Shown here: positions 40,995-42,421 of the stretch, one piece after another | How the letters are laid out: every line of letters starts with the position of its first letter | Position numbering within the stretch: position 1 is the first letter of the stretch | Assembly: GCA_016721565.1 (NCBI GenBank) | Contig: JADKHW010000016.1 | Location: 1-42,421, forward strand | Direction: 5' to 3' | Origin: a bacterium | GTDB taxonomy: Bacteria > Electryoneota > RPQS01 | DNA: 42,421 bases | Notes under the pieces: generated by a model | The model's database searches: none | Seen by the model: only the letters and a program-made list of their open reading frames with translations | Told to the model about the DNA's origin: nothing | Made by a program: the position numbers and the translations under genes

Positions 40995-42421
40995 ATGCAT
41001 TCCCCACCCCACACCCCATCCATCCTTCGCCGCATCGGACAATTAGGTTTTGTAGTGGTGATGATGTGCGCGAGATTTTCCGCCTTTGGGGTACCGCCAA
41101 ACATTGAACACAATTGGTCATTCCCCAGTGAAAATCACGACTATGGCGCCCCCCTTGTGACCCTGAATTTGGATTCGTCCATGGCAGGGCAGGTAATACT
41201 TCCCTTCCCAAGGGAGCAACAGACCTCCCTCCGTCTGTGTGACTTTATGGGAATGAATTTTGGTACAACAATTTTGGAAGATACAACAACAGCAAGTTCT
41301 TTTCGCGACTTAATTGCCTCGAGCAGCGAAAACTCAATTGTTGCTGCTGGCGGCATTGCGAGCGGAGGTAGATTGGATGTTGTCAATCTGAATGGTGAAG
41401 TTCAGATTCAGCGTCAGACTATTGGTAATGGTTTTCAAACTATTACCAGCATAGCCGTGACGCCTCAGGTAATTATTTGTGCAGTGCATCGAGAGACTTT
41501 GGATTAGGAACTGGAATGAAGGGCCGTGCATAGAATGCGCGGGAACTATGCCTATAGATACAACTTGGTACTATGACGACGGCAACAATTCACGCGTCGA
41601 GTTCTCTGACATCGTGACAAACGCAAATGGCTTATGTAGCAGTTGGATCACGAGACTCATATTTGCCCCCTTTTGACGAACACGCCTTTATCGTTGTTGC
41701 AGATTCCGTAGGTAGAGAAATTCGAAAGTTGCTCTTTATACAAGTGATTCATCGACACACCTAAATAGTATTTGTAAGATTTCTGACTCATTGTATGTTA
41801 TTGCAGGGCGAATCGCTTATATTGACCGCAACCTATTGTTGGTAGCAGTTGATCAATATGGTAATATCTTATGGAGTAAGACATTTCCTATGCTCCATTT
41901 GAGCAACTGCCAAGAATTTCGCTGTACTGCTAATGGCGACAATTGGTACTCTGTTCGGACAACTTTTCTGAAGACCAGCTTGTGTTTCTAAAATGCAACT
42001 CAAACGGCGATTCTCTCTGGAGTCTTACTTACAATTTACCCAATGCACTTGTGGTTATCGGAGGTCTCGCCCAGCGAAAAGACGGAGGCTACGTTGCCCT
42101 CTGTACGATAACGGTTGCAGGAAGCGGTGACGTGGACCCAACTTATTAGTGTATCCTGACCAAAGAGATTCGATAGCGGCAGCCCAAAAGAATCCAACCC
42201 CAAACTCTTTCGTGCTAGGTCAAAACTACCCCAACCCGTTTAACGAGTCAACAATAATTCCCCTAACTGTTCACAATCAAGGCCGCGCAATTACATCTTT
42301 ATAATGTCCTTGGGCAACACACGATTTCAGTGCTCAATCAAGAACTTGCACGCGGCAGTTACTCCATTCCATTGAACGGCAAGTCGCTGAGTTCCGGCCT
42401 ATACTTCTATAGACTGACGCT
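40995..42421 (+). pseudogene. decayed T9SS-exported repeat protein, cut by the window end
   Basis: It begins at ATG 40995 with a signal-like N-terminus and runs 170 residues before a stop at 41507. The same protein then continues in changing frames: DFGLGTG, RVEFSDIVTNANG, YVAVGSRDSYLPPFDEHAFI, LLVAVDQYGNILWSKTF, DQLVFLKCNSNGDSLWSLTY, LAQRKDGGYVAL. These are repeats of the beta-propeller-like kind (VKxDxxGDxLWxxTY, TxDGGYVxxG) usual in T9SS substrates. A sorting motif (SFVLGQNYPNPFNES, about 42198-42250) follows, and after one more frame change LHLYNVLGQ ... SSGLYFYRLT. About seven frame changes are needed, so either the gene is long dead or the sequence near this edge is poor. Confidence 0.7.

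Noticed and set aside
1..42421. tRNA or rRNA genes
   Set aside because: I saw no T-loop/acceptor-stem pattern or rRNA-like sequence when reading the intergenic regions; a covariance search would be decisive.

Overview
The window most likely comes from an FCB-superphylum bacterium outside the well-studied Bacteroidetes, of the Calditrichota / KSB1 / Zixibacteria / Electryoneota kind. The main evidence is a run of secreted proteins with the C-terminal type IX secretion (T9SS) sorting signature (LHQNYPNPFNPETN and variants, ending in KMxLxK). Lipoproteins, outer-membrane barrels and c-type cytochromes point to a Gram-negative envelope. I cannot fix the phylum from sequence alone.

Layout. 1-7.9 kb (minus strand): a secreted subtilase-fold protein whose catalytic residues are all replaced, then a two-gene signalling unit (Ser/Thr kinase-ATPase-TPR followed 2 nt later by a GAF-PAS histidine kinase). 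7.9-9.7 kb: a decayed lipoprotein gene beside an intact relative with the same 'HFSRYI' C-terminus; both carry the same upstream box. 9.97-11.08 kb (plus): an exported TPR plus thioredoxin-fold protein with an in-frame TGA exactly at the first Cys of its WCxxC motif (W-TGA-K-G-C), followed at once by a hairpin with a GGTC loop. I read this as a selenocysteine TlpA-like redox protein. 11.1-21.5 kb (minus): a lipoprotein, then a cassette of T9SS-exported proteins (thioester-like, CHRD, PPC-like and Cys-rich modules). They share an FN3-like plus sorting C-terminus, related terminators and, for two of them, a 63-nt 3' element. A poly-G tract with a gene remnant interrupts this cassette. 21.8-24.4 kb (plus): an RsbU-type membrane phosphatase with a broken 5' end.

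24.5-29.2 kb (minus): two chemoreceptors with a common acidic C-terminal tail, one with a CxxCH sensor domain, and a CheW. 29.5-31.0 kb: a nitrilase-family amidohydrolase and a lipoprotein. 31.1-34.2 kb: two paralogous outer-membrane barrel candidates. 34.2-37.2 kb: an overlapping operon (family 2 glycosyltransferase, DUF547, radical SAM 'selenodomain'-type protein, TIGR04282-type transferase), with the radical SAM protein cut short. 37.3-38.8 kb (plus): a mercuric-reductase-like flavoprotein with one frameshift. 38.9-40.6 kb (minus): a two-gene c-type cytochrome operon. 41.0 kb to the end (plus): a heavily frameshifted T9SS-exported repeat protein.

Several genes contain single-base frameshifts, and one poly-G tract looks artefactual, so sequence quality has to be weighed against real decay. 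TGA ends ordinary genes here (29509, 34826, 35725), so the TGA at 10747 is not explained by a changed genetic code. The strongest candidate for something new is the selenocysteine TPR-TlpA protein with its SECIS-like hairpin.
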